This document shows positions 1 to 13,496 of a stretch of DNA of 64,000 nt, one piece after another (the first letter of the stretch is position 1; the number at the start of each line of letters is the position of its first letter). The stretch lies in the NCBI GenBank assembly GCA_905331475.1, contig CAJNYU010000783.1, positions 1 through 64,000 of the forward strand, read 5' to 3'. The notes under the pieces were generated by a model. It ran no database searches and was not told the origin of the DNA. It was given only the letters and a program-made list of their open reading frames with translations. Made by a program: the position numbers and the translations under genes. This DNA is from Rotaria socialis (taxonomy: Eukaryota > Rotifera > Eurotatoria > Philodinida > Philodinidae).

Positions 1-790
1 CCTGAAAGTAACATAGCACTTGACCAGTAAACAAATTCTAATGCATCTATACTGCTCATAAACTGAATTCCAGTCTCATTTGCCTAATAGTATTTACCAG
101 TTCATACGCTATGGAAAATACCGGCGCATTTTTTCATACGGGTACACTGATTTCTACGGTTCTATAATAATAACAGTTGTTTATATAGCTTACATCGATC
201 TATAGCATTCTATGCCGGTCTACAGATGCACCGGTGACCTTTAAGAATCGGTGACCGGTGGACCAGTGACCGTTAAGAACCGGTGACCGGTTACCAATAA
301 GACCGGTTATTGTCACCGTTGCATCCCTAATTTCAATAATATTTATCAACACATGTTAGACTTTGAATGAGTTTTGTTCTATTCATAAATAAAAAGAAAA
401 AAGAAATTAGAGTTAGAATAAATGAATAGTATGAAGGTTTATATTGTATAATTTAATGTTGAAAATGATTGAGAAAATGTTGATGTTTTTCTTTTCAACA
501 TTGATTTAAGCAAAAAAACACATAGAAATAGTCAGAATAATGCATTCGTTCTCTTACCAGTTACTAATGTCTGTTATTTCAAATGTTTTTTTACTATGTA
601 AATTTCATTTGAGCTTATTTGTAAAAAATAAAGCACACCTTCGTGAAGTTAGATAAATAGCAATAACATGTTGCTGTGTACGTGATATTCTGAATTATAA
701 AATGCTTGAACTTTTTATGAAAATTAACTGACAACAAATAAATATCTTTTTGCGTTTTCTTTTTGTATCTTAAATAATTATTTTATCAGA
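1..790. other. Intergenic, no gene seen
   Basis: No convincing coding exon on either strand. The only structure is the GGTGACC/ACCGGT-rich inverted repeat at about 221-329, listed separately. The rest is AT-rich sequence downstream of the first gene. Confidence 0.5.
221..329. repeat. Short GC-richer inverted repeat with internal GGTGACC/ACCGGT copies
   Basis: The outer arms pair imperfectly: GATGCACCGGTGAC near 225-238 and, reversed, GATGCAACGGTGAC near 312-325. The interior repeats an accggtgacc...ttaagaa unit two to three times. The reversed right edge reads TAGGGATGCAACGG, resembling the ends of some hAT-type elements. I found no target-site duplication, so it may be a worn foldback element or a degenerate local repeat. 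Confidence 0.5.
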
Positions 791-1903
791 TTAGTGTTTA
801 TCATCCGAAGGTTTGGGACTATTTTCATCCACGCTGACAAGTAAATTCGGTTTATCGTTAATTAAATCTATTTGTTTTGTTCCGATGTATTGAATAGTCT
901 TTTGTAATCCAGTTATTCTTTGGTATGTTTCATAATCTAGAGCACGTCTATTTATTTGATAGATTCGTTTACGTGTTTCAAATATTAAATTTAAATCTGA
1001 AGCATTTTTTCTTGGCCGACGTACACTACGCATATCGACTAGATCATTACGAGTATATTTTCCTAATGATTGTGTATTTATAATTAGAGGTTCAATACTA
1101 TCAGATAGTTCGGAATGATTTTGTTTAAATTGAGCAGATAATCGTGGAGATTGCTGAACTTTTTCATCGGACAAAGAATTAATTGATCGTGACGTCTTCA
1201 TACCAGGCGAATTCGATATAATACTAACTCTTGATGGAATAGTTGTTTTTGCTGAAGTTCTATTTCTCTGAATTCCAGTCATCGTCAATGACCGATGAAT
1301 TGCGGGTAAACTATTATTTAGTTTTCCTCTTGGAGCTCTAGCAGATTGAGCATGAATATGTTTCCAAGTTTGTTCTAAACTATGAGTATGATCTACTTCT
1401 TTTATATTATTATCGTGTTTATCTTCGTTTTCTTCATGTGTGTTAATTGTATTTTGATCTAAAGAAATATTTGCTGATTTACTAACACGAACTGCTGATG
1501 ACGATAGTTGGATAGGATTCTTCTTAAGAAATTGATCATATTTTTCATGTATATTTAAACGACGTTTTTCTTCACTTGGCGGTATAACAAGAGTTTGTTC
1601 ACCAGTAATAACACTATCTAAGTTTTTAACTTGACTTCTATAATAATCATCTCTGATACCAAAACATTTACGTTCATATTCTTCTAAACGTTTTTTCAAT
1701 TTTCTGATATAAATTTCTTTTTTCCATGAATATAATAATTCTCGATTATATTTTTCTTTTAAATTATAATTTTGAAGTTCTTTTAATAATTGAATATAAT
1801 ATAAATGTTGACATTCAGTTAATTTATCTTGAATAACTTTATTTTTTTGTAATGCTTGTAAAAGATTTGTTTGGAAAGTACCATCATCCCCTGGATGTTT
1901 CAT
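791..1903 (-). CDS. Unknown protein, 370 aa, coiled-coil-like N-terminal part
   Basis: A single open exon of 370 codons read on the minus strand. I chose the first real ATG (1903-1901, MKHPGDDG); the open frame runs four codons further up from a TTG. Residues about 15-95 are rich in Leu, Lys, Glu and Tyr with heptad-like spacing (repeated LLKEL, RKLKKRLEEYERK), so a helical or coiled-coil segment is likely. The remainder is Ser/Asn/Thr-rich and probably disordered, followed by a more ordered basic C-terminal stretch around RKRIYQINRRALDYETYQ. I see no signal peptide, membrane segment or known catalytic motif. I do not recognise the family. The open frame length and protein-like composition support a real gene. 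A 5' untranslated exon is possible but was not located. Confidence 0.7.
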   Translation of the reverse strand: MKHPGDDGTFQTNLLQALQKNKVIQDKLTECQHLYYIQLLKELQNYNLKEKYNRELLYSWKKEIYIRKLKKRLEEYERKCFGIRDDYYRSQVKNLDSVITGEQTLVIPPSEEKRRLNIHEKYDQFLKKNPIQLSSSAVRVSKSANISLDQNTINTHEENEDKHDNNIKEVDHTHSLEQTWKHIHAQSARAPRGKLNNSLPAIHRSLTMTGIQRNRTSAKTTIPSRVSIISNSPGMKTSRSINSLSDEKVQQSPRLSAQFKQNHSELSDSIEPLIINTQSLGKYTRNDLVDMRSVRRPRKNASDLNLIFETRKRIYQINRRALDYETYQRITGLQKTIQYIGTKQIDLINDKPNLLVSVDENSPKPSDDKH

Positions 1904-4900
1904 AGAACTGATCAATTGTATATTTTAAATTATTACTTTCTATGTCTGTCAATGTTGCTTGTGTCTTTTAATATTTGTAAATGTGTAGCATTGATTTTAA
2001 ATGGAATTAACATGAGAGAAAGAAAAGTTCGTTCGGTTCTTTTGTTTTCTTTCGTTTTTTAGGTTTAGTAGAAAATACAATGATAAAAAGAAAATATTTT
2101 TCATCGTAAAAATTTCTCAGTTGTATTGTTAGCAATTTTTTTTTGTATTTTTGTTATGGAAAAATTATTCAATAGGCTTCCCTTTTTGTTTTCATTTCGA
2201 TATGGAAATTTTTCAAAATGAAACTGTTCGTTTTCTTCTTGTTTATGCCTGAGGAAGAAAGCAAAGGTACACGATTATTGTAGATTTAATAGAGAACAAC
2301 GAAACTACTAATTCATTTTCATTCATATATGTTTTAGTGAGAAAAATTTTCAGCTTGTTTTTCATTCTCGCATTGAAACATTTGAATCAAACGCTTTCAA
2401 TCACAATTTCTATTTAGATTTGTAATAAATAAACATGAGAGTGTATAAAAATAACAGTAAAATTATTTTAAAACGGAAACTTAACAAAATTGAGTAGAAA
2501 GAAAAAGTCAGTTTCGTCGAAATACATCTTTTACTATTATGATTTTATCTAAAAATTAGTGTACTTAAAAGTTATGCTTAAAGTTTAACTTTAGTTAATT
2601 TAATAATTAGTTGTAATCGACAACCGAGGTGTAATAAAGAAAGAACGAATTCCGTTTATTTGTTTAACAAGTGAAATTATCTAAATAAGTTAAGAATATT
2701 CGATTACAATATTTGATTTCAAATTACTAAAGATTTTTCTTTCGCAAAAATCTTTTTATAGCTCTGTATCTTTTCAAATACATCGTCTTAAGTTAAATTC
2801 ATCTGATTTAGTAGCACGCTAATCCTGAATGAAACATGAGATTTACGTGAACGTCTTCAATTATTTATTAATCATAAATTAATTTTATCAGTAAATATCT
2901 CAAAAGAAATTCCAGCTTGTGTGCACATAATCCTATCTTTATATATATATATGCAGAGAGAAAGATGAACGCTGTATATATCAAGTTACTGGATTTTCAA
3001 TAAATCGATATAAATATTAATATAAATATATATCATTTCTTTTTACTGCAGATAGACAATTATTAGCATTGAAAGAATCTCTAAATTTAATCATAGCGAC
3101 ACACACACATCGACGCAATTGATTAGGCCTCTCGTGTATTGTAGTAAACATAAAATCAAGACGATTAATATGTTTAAGCTTGCTAAAAAAGAAAAAAATC
3201 ATCGATCGATCATTATACAACGTCACATGAAGCAAAAACAAAATGTAAATATATAGAAGCGGTTCTAGTGATCACGACACATACTCGATTCTTTATCTCA
3301 TTCGGTTGCTTTTTATACAAAATTATTCTTGAACTAAATTAATTTGATCTCGAACTTTCGGAAAATTCTTGCCTCTTTCGGGCCATCCATGGCACTCAGT
3401 TAGCATGTATATATAGGAAATAGCTTTCTTCTCGAATTTATTTTTTGTCAATGCCATTTATTTGAAGATCTGCGGTGTAGTGGTGACCATCATCATCAGC
3501 GCTTTTTTCTTGGCTATTTTTCTTTTCTTTATCAAAAAATCCTTTTCTGATAAGTTTTATACATTCTGATGATGTCAAGATGTCATTTAAGAGGAAACTC
3601 TTTGACATGACTACTCTTTTTTCTGATTACCGTATACGACAATAACTATATAGTCGTGCTTATTTCGTTTGTCATATTCATTCGATTGTAATTGATCTGC
3701 TTGTTGTTTTTTTTAGGATGCGGCAATCAGCAATAATAAGTATAGAGAGCCAAATTGAAGGCTCGTGCTTTTTTCAATAACGGAGTACAGTGAGGCGAGC
3801 TGACTAGAGAAGGAATGCGGGTATGAAAAAAAAATCACATAAGAGATGAAGAGAAAAGCAATCAACTAGAAAAAAAAGAGACGACAACGACAAAGATAGA
3901 GCGAGTGAAAGAAAGGAAAAGTTTTCCTTCGAAAAGAAAATATCATCATCCGATTGTCAGCAATAAGAAGATAATTTACATAACTGCTGGTAAGGACAAA
4001 GAAAATCTTTAGTATCAACAATGAGAAAAAGAAACTAGAAATTATGATGATGTTGATAGAGTAATTACAGTCTTTTCCGACTGATTTTATAGTTGACAGT
4101 TTATCAGAAGACAACCAAAACTAAAAACACAAATCACTTAGTCAAGATTTTTCTCGTTTTCTTATTCTTTTCCTTATATTGAAAAAATGTTTGCTTTAAT
4201 TCTTTATATCATATATCCCAAAGTTGGAAATGTAGATGTCGAGGTGCATAATTGAACATAAGTAGGAACGCTTAAAGAAAAAAAGATAAAGGGTAAGAAA
4301 CGAAGTCTCTTGTTATTTGCTCTTACCAACAGCGGAAAGAGCCACTCTCATTCAATTCCGTTCTCTCTCGTCCGTATTTTTTTCTACTATTGTTGCCACT
4401 ACCGTCGTAACATTGACTTTCTCTCTCTCCTCGCCGACCGCTTTCTATCACTAGATTGAACACACACATATTCGAAAATTTTCCGCTAGAATAATCTTTT
4501 GCGCATTACTAAGATATCTGCTTTTTTCTCATTTTTTTTACTCTAGATTTACATGTGTGGTATAATTGAAAGAAATAAATTAGTCAATTTCACGTTTACT
4601 TAGATACATTATAAAGAAAAGAGCTTTTCATTTTCTCTTTAGGATAAAGTGCCTATACTGGTTAAAATTATCAGAATTTCTGAAGCACGCTAAGACAAAA
4701 TCGTTGGTTTAAATTTTTTATTTTTATTTTTATTTTTAATATCTGATGTTTATCGGCCATACATTTTCAACATACTAACATATTGTTAATGTGTGCTCAT
4801 TACTCTCAGTAGCATTGTATAACAAATTTTGTTATATTACTTGTTTATTAGACAAAAAGTAAAAACATTTTCGACTAAACAATATTACGAGCACTATTGT

Positions 4901-5080
4901 TTGACTTTGGTATTCCATTATAAGTAATTTTACTATCATGCTCAATTATCTTTATTATCTATAATTACTATTAAGATAGACGTAAACTAAAGTATTGTCG
5001 ATGTTATTATCGTTCAATGGTTCGTTTTCGAATAGAACAACGGCAATCGTCAACTAACGATATGCTCAGAAATATCAATA
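1904..5080. other. Intergenic, between divergent genes
   Basis: About 3.2 kb of AT-rich sequence between the minus-strand gene and the cholinesterase. Open frames here (for example 3017-3241 and 3866-4114 on minus) are short, compositionally like the surroundings and lack splice structure or homology I can recognise. It presumably holds the promoters and 5' untranslated exons of both flanking genes, but I cannot place them. Confidence 0.4.
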
Positions 5081-7370
<2,290 letters not shown>

Positions 7371-7611
7371 TTAATTTAATAATTCAAGTAATTAGAAAAA
7401 AAAACAAAGCAAAAAAAGAAGTGAATAGATCAAAAGAACCGTAACAACGAGAAAAAAGCACATCCACATATCATTTTTGTCTGTGTTGCTTTTTCCTTTT
7501 CATTTTTTCTTGCGTCTACGATTCTTTAATAAATCAAAATATGTTTTCAAAAGTAAATATTGTAAAACAAAAGACATAGATTCAACAAATATTAAATTAA
7601 CAAAGACTTTA

Positions 7612-10486
7612 TCATGATTGAGTGATTTCATCATCATCACTTGATATAGAAAGAACATCATCATCTTCTTCAAATACTTCTTCTTCTTCATATTCAACTT
7701 CTTGTGGATCATCTAAAAAGGATAATAAACATTTTAATTGATTTAACCATTAAGATATAAGTTAATACAGTTATCGAGTGCTCAATATATTTTTTCTATT
7801 TGGATATCTGTGACCAGGAAAGTAGTCCATAAGCTTTCTTAACGATAGCCACGTGACATGTTTTTCAATCATTTCTTTTTGCTTCAAGTATTAACTTACA
7901 TTCAAAATAGTGTTCAATGCAAATTCAAACAAATATTTGCAGAAAATCATAAAGAAAAGAAAACAGAAGAGAGCATCGATAAAACTGCTCCTACGCTTCG
8001 TAAATCTAGTATCTATTTTCATGCACGACCGACGGACTCTGCTGGTCTGCTTGCAACTCTAGATTGATGAAATCTCTTATGGTGTCAATTTTTTTCCCAT
8101 CAGTTTAAATTAATATTAGAAAGGACTCAAGGAAAAAGTCTTTCAAAAATTTATAGCAGATAAAATATGGGCCATTGTTCTTCTCTGACGATTGATAAAC
8201 CAGAACAACCATGTTTTTAAGACTTACCATCGACTTTGAAAAAAGAAGGTGGAACAAATACAACAGGTGTTTTTATAGTCGTTGATGTTCGAGTTTTTCT
8301 ATTTGATGATGTTCGAGTTTCGAAAAGTGTTTTTAATGAACCAGACATAGCCATTTCTATGAGAAATCAACAAAATTTGTGATAAATACAAAAGAAAATC
8401 TTACCGGTAGCGAAATCCCAAAATGCTTCTGGTAAAAGTGCTCGCGCTTGCTCAATATTATGTTGAGATTTTACACCCCCACGAAGTTCTTTTGAAAAGC
8501 CAAGCTTATGTAAACATTCGGTTTCATTGAAAATTTTTACTCGACGATCAAATGTTACAATTGTGTCACGACTAATATAGAACCTTATTTATTTTATATG
8601 CACATCTTTTGCTGCTTACCCATCTCTTGAAAATGAACTTTCAATGGCAGCACCATTTGATGTACCAAATGCAAAAAAAGGTAATAAACACATATTATTC
8701 ATATGCACCCGTTGTCGACGTTGTTCATTGCATCGTATTAAATTACGCAGAGCTACTAACTATCAAAAATAATAAAAATAAAAGTGAACTCTATTTTTTC
8801 AAGTTGAATCCATCGAGCACTACGATAAATGAGAACTTCTAAACCTGTATTCGTGAGAAATAAGCGATTTATTAGTGTGAGATTAGAAAATGCAAGAGTC
8901 CGTTGATAGGTCTTGATTGATCAAGCATGACGATTTTTTTGTTCGGAGAAAAAATTACTTCTGAATTTTCTTTATCTTTACTATGGATTCAAATTATTAA
9001 ATTTAAGAATTACTAAAACATAGTTATTTTAAGATTGATTAATATCTTCAAAATTTTAATTTGTATTGAAAAAATTGAAAGCATGATCAAGCAATACTGT
9101 TTTTACATCAATATTACTGACCACTAAAAAATAATCTTAAATAATTTTCACAAATTATAACAATCATAGAATGTATCAATTGACGAAATTATCTGAAATC
9201 AACACTCATTGTTGACATATCTATGAACAGTTAAGGATGAGCAACGAATTATCATTTATTTTGCTAGATCTACTATACTCTTATGAAAAAGATTATTCAT
9301 TAATTCTCACTTGTGATGTACAAACACGAACATTTAAGGTTATTCAACCCAGCATTCTTACACTTAAAAGTTATTCAAAAACTTGAAAAACAATATACAT
9401 AAAGATATAGATTTCTATAAGAGCGGATTCAAAGCTTTCAAATAATTTAAGTTTTATCAACTTACTTTTAATAAAGCATCTTCGACTAATCGCACTTTAT
9501 CTCGAATAGTTTCTTTGATTTCAATAGTTTTTTTCTATAAAAGACAGAATAATATTTATCAATTAGAACATTAATCTAAATAGGAACTTACATCAATAAG
9601 TTCACATTCAAAAAGTGCATTAACTGGAAAACCAACCCATCGTATATCTTTTTTATCTTTTGTAATAATATTCATGGCTAGAAGAACGTTAATTGCATCA
9701 TAAACACGTCGTCGAATATTTTTTTGTTCATAAGCCTGATGATACGAATAAATTTACAACATTATGCTTCTTTCCTTTTATTGACTTACTAATTCATTTT
9801 CTGGTAATTGTAAATTACGTTTTTCTTCAATTGTATATTCACCAACAAGTTCCGTGGCGACCTCATTGTAAGATGTAATTTTTTTTGCTTGCACTTTATT
9901 GCAAACTTTTTTCGAAAAATATCTTAAACCTTTAGATAAACGTTCACGATGACGATGAGCAGCTAATGTTGATAGACTAGCAACAAAATTTATGAGAAAC
10001 ATTAGAAATTTACTCTTGAGAAATTTTACTAAGCATTCGTATCAGCTTCTTGAGTAAATGGATAGACACGTTTACGTGTGCTAGAAAGTTGGCCGACTGA
10101 AGAACGATTCTATAGTAGCAAAAACATATAATACATCAAGAGAGAACAAGAAAATAAATATAATTGAATGTACTATTCTTTGAGCAGCTTGAATGAGTAC
10201 TGGTGCATGATTAGGCGAAGAAGTTGTATCAGTAGTGATAATTGTTGCTTTTGAACCCGTTAAGGGTGAAACAATGTGAAAAACTAAACAGACAGAGCGT
10301 TTCATAGGCAAATCGATAATATGATTTTTTTTGTTTTATACCTCGAGGTCGAATGGGAATAGTGGGCAAACGCTCCTGAAAATAAATAAAATGCATGCAT
10401 CTATGTTCTATGACAAATATAGAAGTAGCAAAACAGACTATGATAGAAGTAGATGCCACTGCAGGAGGAACTTCGGTGAATGACAT
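7612..10486 (-). CDS. Tfdp: Transcription factor DP (E2F dimerisation partner)
   Basis: Eleven exons on minus: 10486-10439, 10375-10342, 10283-10174, 10109-10030, 9976-9790, 9735-9592, 9534-9466, 8759-8620, 8571-8405, 8356-8228, 7712-7612. Lengths sum to 402 codons plus stop, close to vertebrate DP proteins (about 410 aa). The winged-helix DNA-binding domain (residues about 98-190) has [27 protein letters not shown] and the diagnostic DP block [20 protein letters not shown] coiled-coil/dimerisation region follows, with conserved [17 protein letters not shown]. The C-terminus is acidic ([19 protein letters not shown]), as in other DP proteins. DP pairs with E2F to bind cell-cycle promoters. 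The first two exons are low in complexity and less certain; the donor of exon 1 (gtctgt) is unusual. Introns 8760-9465 and 7713-8227 are longer than most here. Confidence 0.93.
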
Positions 10487-11734
10487 TGCGACAAACAACG
10501 GTAAACAGGTAAATTTGGTGGGTTCCCTTAAGATGCCCGTTTAAATGTCATAAATTAAGCTAGCCATCTTTTCTTTGGAGCCAAAACAACCTCTTCGATC
10601 ATTCAAGAGAACCATCTTTTTTTTTGACTAATTTTATTTTAATTATTAGATGATACTTGAAAAGCTAAAAAAGTATATTTAATTGCTTCTGGTGTATATT
10701 CTAGCGAGAACTAGCGAAAAAAGATGTCGCTGGTTAACAATGTTACTGTTTTATATAATCATACGGTTTTTTTAACACATGCCAATTCAAGTTAGATGAT
10801 GATTACTGTTATATAGCTTGTTCTAAATACACGAAAAGCTAGTTATGTATTAGATTTTACTTTCTTAATAAGTCGATGCTCAATACACAAGCCGTCCGTA
10901 TAAAGGAACAGCTTCTCATTTACCTATGTTTAAAAATTTCTTGTATATCAATACAGATTTGACCAAGATCTTGAGATAAACATATACCAGATAAGAAAAA
11001 AATCTGCGGAAATCAATTACTATTCTTTAAAGGTTTTGCTTACAAGATGTTAAATTACACAGGATATATATTACAAGATATTTATGCACATCTATTAATG
11101 ACATATGTTGATCAAATTTAAAAAAAATTGAAGATGCGAAGGAAAACAGCAGAGCGAAATGTCGAAAGTTATACGACTTCCAAAAATTTGATAACAATTT
11201 TAGTTTAAATAGTATGAAAGATGATAACATTAACAATGTACCACGATAAATTATTGATGCTATAAAGTAGATAGATTCTTTCATGAATCAAATACTTCTA
11301 TGAAACCGATGAATTTCTGTAGAAATTCGAATCGTGGACCGATATCTAGATTCTTACTATTGTGGCTCGATCATATCTTCCTGTGGGATCTCATAGAACC
11401 CATATTAGGGCCATGTCTTTGGAAATTAATCTGCATCACTATTACGCATTGTCAAGCTGATATTGCAACGTGAATTGTAGAAAATCAAAAAAGGAACATC
11501 ATTTTTCTTTATGAATTTTTAGTATGTTTTTATTTAGAAGAGGAATTATATGAGATTCGTCAACAAACGATGTAAAAGCGACTCTTTTACTGTGGTATAT
11601 TACCAATATTTTCTCGTAATACTTGACGTAGTAATGCAACTCCGCATACGGAATGTATTTTTTTTTCAACCTGAGAAGTTCTTGTCGTGTTTGAGACAAG
11701 ATGTTGATATTAAATACAATTCTTGAAAACAAAC

Positions 11735-12312
11735 CCAGGAGAATGATTCCAATAGTAGGATTCTGTCGGAATCTTATAGGATATAGTATATGGACTTCAT
11801 TAAATCGACGAAATCCTATCGGTATCCGGGCGTGGAACCGATAATCGGAACCCTAGTGTTGGAATCCAATGCGTTCCAGCGTCGGAATTTAACGGAATCC
11901 AACATAAGCATTTGACTCATATGTTCTGTTGACACCATATGTAGAGGTGTCAGCCGAAGGGTTGAACGGCGGCGGCTGCTACAAATTCTTAAAATTTTTT
12001 CCACAGCGGCGGCTGAGTTAAAAACTCACTGGTGAAAATTAAAAGAAAAATAATCGACTCGATCGTATATGTATTGATATCAGCGGGGGCTCTGCAAAAA
12101 TTCTTAAAATTACCAGTAATTTGGTGGCGGCGGCGGCTCAGCCGTACGATTGACACCTCTAATCATATGCTTATTCATTGGTGATTAAGAAAATGTTTTT
12201 TTTTTCTGTCGGATCCATTAGTAGGTCCGTGACCAGGAATCTGATTGGATTTTGTCGTCTTGTCGGACCCCATGAGATCCGATAGGATTCACTGTCGGAT
12301 TCATTCACCTGG
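11735..12312. mobile_element. Inverted-repeat element (578 bp) interrupted by a hAT-like element
   Basis: The edges pair as inverted repeats: CCAGGAGAATGATTCC at 11735-11750 and, reversed from 12312, CCAGGTGAATGAATCC. The body outside the nested element is built from diverged gtcggaatcc/ggatcc-like units repeated on both sides (11750-11900 and 12200-12300). No clear target duplication flanks it, so its limits and class are uncertain. The nested element at 11942-12161 accounts for the GCGGCGGCT stretch inside it. Confidence 0.5.
11942..12161. mobile_element. Non-autonomous hAT-like element (220 bp) with 8-bp target duplication
   Basis: Termini are TAGAGGTGTCA at 11942-11952 and its exact reverse complement at 12151-12161. 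The flanks are accatatg (11934-11941) and atcatatg (12162-12169), an 8-bp duplication with one mismatch. An 8-bp duplication and a TAGRGGTGTC-type end are typical of the hAT superfamily. Inside, a GGCGGCT motif followed by aaattcttaaaatt occurs twice in direct orientation (about 11968-11999 and 12083-12113). There is no transposase, so it would depend on one supplied elsewhere. Confidence 0.75.
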
Positions 12313-12729
12313 AAAGTTGCTAATTTTTTAAATTTATTCCTAATATATTTCGTGGAAGTTTTAAGTAAATCATACTTAATTAAAAACGAAAGTCCATATC
12401 TTGTAATTGCATAGATTGGAATACTTGAACATGAATCAATTATACGTCAATGTTACACAGCAACCCTTAAAAATCATAGAGCTGTAGCTGTAATTTAATT
12501 TTAAAAAGTAGTATCATGAATCGATCATATAATTAGTGCAACAACGAAAGGTCATCGAAGAGTTTTAAAACAAGATGAAGTAGCTACAGCAAAATTTGAA
12601 TTAAGCACAGTCTGGAAAGTCATATGTATGAAGTTAGTTGAACGTTTTCCTTAACTTAGTCAATTTACATTACAGCATGAATGCTGAAATGTTGCTGTTG
12701 AAAAAGTTCTTAAAATTTATGAGCGAATA

Positions 12730-13000
12730 CCCAGAACGAGCATTACGACGACCTGATACGGTTGTAAACGGTCGCATACGGCAACGTATACTATCGTTTT
12801 ATAACGTTTCCAACCGTAAATCGCCGTAATTTGAGGTTTTGGCATGCACTGTATTACCGTCGTATTTCGCCGTGTCGTAAACGGTTACTAACGGCCGTAA
12901 TGTGGCCGAATATTTCAGTATCCGACCGTATACGATCGTTTTTGGTACGATGCAAAACACCCGTAATACAGTGCATACCAAACGGTCGAGTGCCACCCAA
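12730..13000. repeat. GC-richer palindromic repeat island
   Basis: A compact region of repeated CGTAAACGG, CGTATACGATCG and CCGTAAT-like words. A 20-nt arm at 12840-12859 (TGGCATGCACTGTATTACCG) pairs with the reverse of 12961-12980 at 18 of 20 positions. A separate direct repeat (CGTATACTATCGTTTT at about 12785 and CGTATACGATCGTTTT at about 12927) overlaps it. It is probably a foldback or MITE-like element, but I could not fix its ends. Its left side (TACCCAGAACGAGCATT) resembles the left end of the element at 13040-13250. Confidence 0.55.
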
Positions 13001-13039
13001 GTTGATCTACCTAGAAACTTTGTTGTTATTTTAATCTTA

Positions 13040-13250
13040 CCCAGGTCGAGCATTCGGGCTACCGGATCCCGTAGGATACTCTAAGACATATGCGGGAATA
13101 TCACCATATCCTGGCCCGGTGCTTTCCAGCAGGAATTGATCGGAAATCGCCGGAAAAAATCCGAAAATTTCCCAACAGAAATACTGCTTTCATAAAATCA
13201 ACGGAACTAACCGTAACCGACCTTTTTCAGGCCGGACTGTTCGACCTGGG
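13040..13250. mobile_element. Short inverted-repeat element (211 bp) flanked by TA
   Basis: The left end CCCAGGTCGAGCATTCGGGC and the reversed right end CCCAGGTCGAACAGTCCGGC agree at 17 of 20 positions, the first ten exactly. A TA dinucleotide lies immediately outside each end (13038-13039 and 13251-13252), as expected for a Tc1/mariner-type insertion. There is no coding capacity. A TA duplication is weak evidence in AT-rich DNA, so the inverted repeat carries the call. Confidence 0.65.
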
Positions 13251-13262
13251 TATTGTTCAAGT

Positions 13263-13496
13263 CAAGGGGGGAAAAGCTGATTTAAATCACAGTAAAACTC
13301 AACTTACAATCAATATAAATTAACTGTATTGGAATGAGTTTGCGTGAGTTTCGGTGTCTTTGAAAGATTTTCAGTAATAATTTATGATTTGGAATAGTTT
13401 TTAGTTAGTTTAGCAAATTTTTCGTTTTCTCAAACTCATTTTAAATCAGCTAAACTCAGAAAAATCATGAAACTCATAAATCGCTTTTCCCCCTTG
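13263..13496. mobile_element. Non-autonomous hAT-like element (234 bp) with perfect 8-bp target duplication
   Basis: Ends are CAAGGGGGGAAAAGCTGATTT (from 13263) and, reversed from 13496, CAAGGGGGAAAAGCGATTT, differing by two single-base indels. The flanks are an exact 8-bp direct repeat, GTTCAAGT, at 13255-13262 and 13497-13504. Inverted termini starting CAAGGG and an 8-bp duplication are hAT hallmarks. A sub-terminal AGCTGATTTAAA also recurs inverted in the right half. No transposase frame is present. The intact duplication suggests a fairly recent insertion. Confidence 0.85.

Noticed and set aside
221-329. Classing this repeat as a definite hAT insertion
   Set aside because: The 8 bp on the left (tgccggtc) and right (atttcaat) do not match.
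7858-8067. 69-codon plus frame inside the TFDP locus
   Set aside because: It falls in the 515-nt intron between the last two TFDP exons and lacks recognisable protein features.
12799-13323. Overlapping 60-84-codon frames on both strands
   Set aside because: They lie in palindromic element sequence; GC-richer repeats open frames in several phases at once, and none resembles a transposase.
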